DNA from: an uncultured Selenomonadaceae bacterium
Lineage (GTDB): Bacteria; Bacillota; Negativicutes; Selenomonadales; Selenomonadaceae
NCBI GenBank assembly: GCA_905233325.1
Contig: CAJODU010000138.1
Coordinates: 1-7,351 of the forward strand
Direction of reading: 5' to 3'
Length of the DNA: 7,351 bases
Positions 5,363 to 7,351 of this stretch are shown one piece after another. Position 1 is the stretch's first letter; the number at the start of each line of letters is the position of its first letter. A program made the translations under genes and the position numbers. The notes under the pieces were generated by a model that was given only the letters and a program-made list of their open reading frames with translations, was not told the origin of the DNA and made no database searches.

Positions 5363-6991
5363 TTACACAACAGAAGCCACAATATCTTGAGCCTCTTTTT
5401 GAATCTGTTTGAGATGATCTTCACTGACGAAACTCTCAGCATAGACTTTGCACATATCCTCAGTGCCGGAAGGACGAGCTGCAAACCAGCCTTTGTCCGT
5501 GACGACTTTCAAGCCGCCGATTGATGCACCGTTACCCGGAGCTTTAGTGAGTTTGGCAGTGATCTTGTCGCCGGCGAGGGTGTCTGCCTTGAGGTTTTCA
5601 GGTGAGAGCTTGCCGAGAGCGGCTTTCTGCTCAGGAGTTGCAGGGGTATCTTTGCGAGCATAGTAACTGACGCCATATTTGTCGGTGAGTTCTTTATGGT
5701 GTTGTGAAGGATTTTTGCCGGTCTTTGCGGTGATTTCGATTGCCAGCAGATCCATGATAATGCCGTCTTTGTCGGTTGTCCAGACGGAGCCGTCCTTGCA
5801 GAGGAAGGACGCACCTGCAGACTCTTCGCCGCCGAAGCCCATGGAGCCGTCAAGCAGACCATCAACAAACCACTTGAAACCGACAGGAACTTCACAGACC
5901 TTGCGATTGATACCTTTGCCGACATAATCAATCAATGAACTGGAAACCAGCGTCTTGCCGATCATTGCATCTTTGCTCCAGCCCTCGCGATGGGTGAAGA
6001 GGTAATTAATGGCGACAGCGAGGTAGTGATTGGGGTTCATCAGACCTTGCGGAGTGACGATACCGTGGCGATCATAGTCAGTATCATTGCCGAACGCTAT
6101 ATCATATTCGTCCTTCATCTTGATCAGGTTCGCCATAGCCCAAGGTGAGGAGCAGTCCATACGGATCTTGCCGTCGTGATCTTTAGGCATGAATTTGAAA
6201 GTATAATCAATGTAAGGATTGACAACGGTGAGATTCTTGATTCCGTACTCTTCAGCAATGTAATCCCAGTAGAAGATACCGGAGCCGCCGAGAGGATCAG
6301 CACCGATCTTTAAGCCGGAATTGGCGATTGCCTCCATGTCAACGACATTTTTGAGAGCCTTGACATAAGGAGTGACATAATCAAAGAAGTGGACATTATC
6401 CTGCTTGATTGCCTTCTCAAAGGATACACGCTTGATTTTGCCGATTCCCTCTTTAATGAGTTCGTTGGCACGATTTTGGATAATATCAGTTGCCTCTTTG
6501 CTGGCAGGTCCGCCGGTGGTCGGGTCATATTTGATACCGCCGTCAGTAGGTGGATTGTGTGAAGGCGTGATAACCAAACCGTCAGCTTGTTTTGTCTTGT
6601 TCTTGGGATCGTGATTGTGATTAAGGATTATACGAGAAACGACAGGGGTAGGCACAGGATCAAAGTCATTAGAGAGAATGAGCTCAACGCCCGCGGCTGC
6701 CAAAACTTCAACACAGCTGCGAAGTGCAGGTTCAGAGAGTGCGTGAGTGTCAGCTCCGATATAGAGCGGGCCGGTGACGCCTTCTTTTGTGCGGTGTTCA
6801 AGCACTGCTTGGGCAATGGCGACAATGTGTTCTTCATTGAAGCTGTTCTTCTTTGAGCTGCCTCTGTGTCCTGAAGTGCCGAATGCCACTTTATTCGTCT
6901 TGTCTTCAATATTCGGTTTAAGCGTGTAATAATCGCTTATCAAAGACGGAATGTTGACAATTTCACGATTGAGATCTTTTGTTTTACCCAT
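5363..6991 (-). CDS. pgm: Alpha-D-glucose-phosphate-specific phosphoglucomutase
   Basis: This 542-residue cytoplasmic enzyme interconverts glucose 1-phosphate and glucose 6-phosphate, linking glycolysis to glycogen and UDP-glucose for envelope polysaccharides. The four active-site loops of the alpha-D-phosphohexomutase superfamily are present in order: the phosphoserine loop TPSHNP (Ser144), the Mg2+ loop DTDYDR (Asp303, Asp305, Asp307), the sugar-binding loop GGEES (387-391) and the phosphate-binding loop RPSGTE (506-511). AFGTSGHRG near the N-terminus, the length and the overall composition match the E. coli Pgm type (about 546 residues) rather than the shorter PgcA/ManB types. The ATG at 6991 has GGGAGGG (complement of 7001-7007) 9 bases upstream; an in-frame ATG at 7036 has none. 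It has its own promoter and terminator, so it is probably monocistronic. Confidence 0.96.
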   Translation of the reverse strand: MGKTKDLNREIVNIPSLISDYYTLKPNIEDKTNKVAFGTSGHRGSSKKNSFNEEHIVAIAQAVLEHRTKEGVTGPLYIGADTHALSEPALRSCVEVLAAAGVELILSNDFDPVPTPVVSRIILNHNHDPKNKTKQADGLVITPSHNPPTDGGIKYDPTTGGPASKEATDIIQNRANELIKEGIGKIKRVSFEKAIKQDNVHFFDYVTPYVKALKNVVDMEAIANSGLKIGADPLGGSGIFYWDYIAEEYGIKNLTVVNPYIDYTFKFMPKDHDGKIRMDCSSPWAMANLIKMKDEYDIAFGNDTDYDRHGIVTPQGLMNPNHYLAVAINYLFTHREGWSKDAMIGKTLVSSSLIDYVGKGINRKVCEVPVGFKWFVDGLLDGSMGFGGEESAGASFLCKDGSVWTTDKDGIIMDLLAIEITAKTGKNPSQHHKELTDKYGVSYYARKDTPATPEQKAALGKLSPENLKADTLAGDKITAKLTKAPGNGASIGGLKVVTDKGWFAARPSGTEDMCKVYAESFVSEDHLKQIQKEAQDIVASVV

Positions 6992-7049
6992 CAAAAATTT
7001 CCCTCCCAAAATCAAATACAAAATCGATATTTTCAAAAAATTTATAATT

Positions 7050-7078
7050 ATTATAAAATATTATCTTTGTGAAGTCAA
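7050..7078 (-). promoter_or_regulatory. Sigma-A type promoter of pgm
   Basis: On the minus strand TTGACT (complement of 7073-7078) is followed after 17 bases by a perfect TATAAT (complement of 7050-7055). Transcription would start near 7043, giving a leader of about 50 bases before the pgm ATG at 6991. Confidence 0.8.
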
Positions 7079-7111
7079 TAGAAAATCTTCACTATTGCAC
7101 ATGCGTTTCAG

Positions 7112-7145
7112 AAAAATTTTTTGACTTGCAAAAGAAAAAAATTTT
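7112..7145. other. Cluster of A/T tracts between the insertion sequence and pgm
   Basis: AAAAATTTTTT (7112-7122), AAAA (7130-7133) and AAAAAAATTTT (7135-7145) lie within 34 bp, roughly in helical phase, about 35 bp upstream of the pgm -35 element. Such tracts bend DNA and can act as UP-like elements. No gene is seen between 6992 and 7242. Confidence 0.35.
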
Positions 7146-7195
7146 CCTGTAAAATAAATATAAATGAAGAAATGACAGCACTTTTTTCAACTTGA

Positions 7196-7224
7196 TTGAG
7201 AAATTTTTAGGAATGTATTATAAT
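7196..7224 (+). promoter_or_regulatory. Promoter-like sequence pointing into the transposase end, antisense
   Basis: TTGAGA (7196-7201) and a perfect TATAAT (7219-7224) are 17 bp apart on the plus strand. Transcription from it would run antisense to the transposase gene. It is followed by an inverted repeat ATTCTA-TT-TAGAAT (7223-7236). In such AT-rich DNA a match of this quality can occur by chance. Confidence 0.3.
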
Positions 7225-7242
7225 TCTATTTAGAATAAGTGT

Positions 7243-7350
7243 TCATAAGCGTTTGATAAGAGTATGGAAATGAGAAATTGTTATCATGGCTTCTTCTGAA
7301 GTTGTTATTATCTCATAATCTTTACTCAACCTTCGAGAATGATTTAACCA
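7243..7350 (-). mobile_element. C-terminal end of an IS5-like DDE transposase (rest lies beyond the right edge)
   Basis: A minus-strand frame is open from the right edge and ends in TGA (7245-7243). Its 35 residues read WLNHSRRLSKDYE, then EEAMITISHFHTLIKRL with a short linker between. The sequence RRLSKDYE followed by an EAMI-type helix and a final (L/K)RL is the characteristic C-terminus of IS5-family (IS427-like) transposases, after the catalytic Glu region. Because the 5' part is outside the window, neither completeness nor activity can be judged. The terminal inverted repeat should lie within a few tens of bases to the left (about 7190-7242) but cannot be identified from one end alone. 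Confidence 0.75.
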
Positions 7351-7351
7351 G

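Noticed and set aside
6992..7036. Upstream ATG at 7036 for pgm
   Set aside because: No ribosome binding site precedes it, it lies only a few bases from the predicted transcription start, and the ATG at 6991 has GGGAGGG at 9 bases and matches the usual N-terminus.
7225..7351. Structured small RNA (6S-like) downstream of the plus-strand promoter-like sequence
   Set aside because: ATGAGA/TCTCAT and CTTC/GAAG pairings suggested a folded RNA, but the minus strand encodes a clear transposase C-terminus here, which explains the sequence better.

Overview
The window looks like chromosome of a diderm Firmicute of the class Negativicutes (Selenomonas, Anaerovibrio or Phascolarctobacterium-like; genus not resolvable). 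The strongest clue is the SLH/coiled-coil/beta-barrel porin of OmpM type on the minus strand, an outer-membrane tethering protein characteristic of Negativicutes. Strong AGGAGG-type ribosome binding sites and AT-rich spacers with near-consensus sigma-A promoters agree with this.

Layout. Plus strand, left part: the 3' portion of a membrane glycosyltransferase of family GT2, cut by the left edge (2-928); a hairpin terminator that overlaps a possible promoter (944-975); an Rpn/PD-(D/E)XK nuclease gene (1073-1927) whose stop codon lies inside the Shine-Dalgarno sequence of a D-alanyl-D-alanine carboxypeptidase gene (1933-3216). A bidirectional terminator (3231-3278) separates this block from a minus-strand block. 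Minus strand, read right to left: the C-terminal end of an IS5-like transposase at the right edge (7243-7350), phosphoglucomutase pgm (6991-5363) with its own promoter and terminator, a regulatory region of about 335 bp with a promoter, a pair of 16-bp direct repeats and a possible leader peptide, the OmpM-type porin (5027-3778), its terminator, and a small cupin gene (3625-3293).

Most of the genes concern the cell envelope: polysaccharide synthesis (GT2), sugar-phosphate supply (Pgm), peptidoglycan trimming (DacF-like), and outer-membrane tethering and permeability (porin). The genes appear to be separate transcription units except the nuclease-carboxypeptidase pair. The main anomaly is that the porin coding sequence is broken just after its signal peptide: the family's usual start of the SLH domain is missing and the downstream frame is shifted, so the gene is a recent pseudogene or carries a sequence error. 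I found no CRISPR array, tRNA, rRNA or recognisable defence island. The nuclease gene and the insertion-sequence end are the only mobile-type elements. I do not see convincing evidence of an undescribed multi-gene system here.
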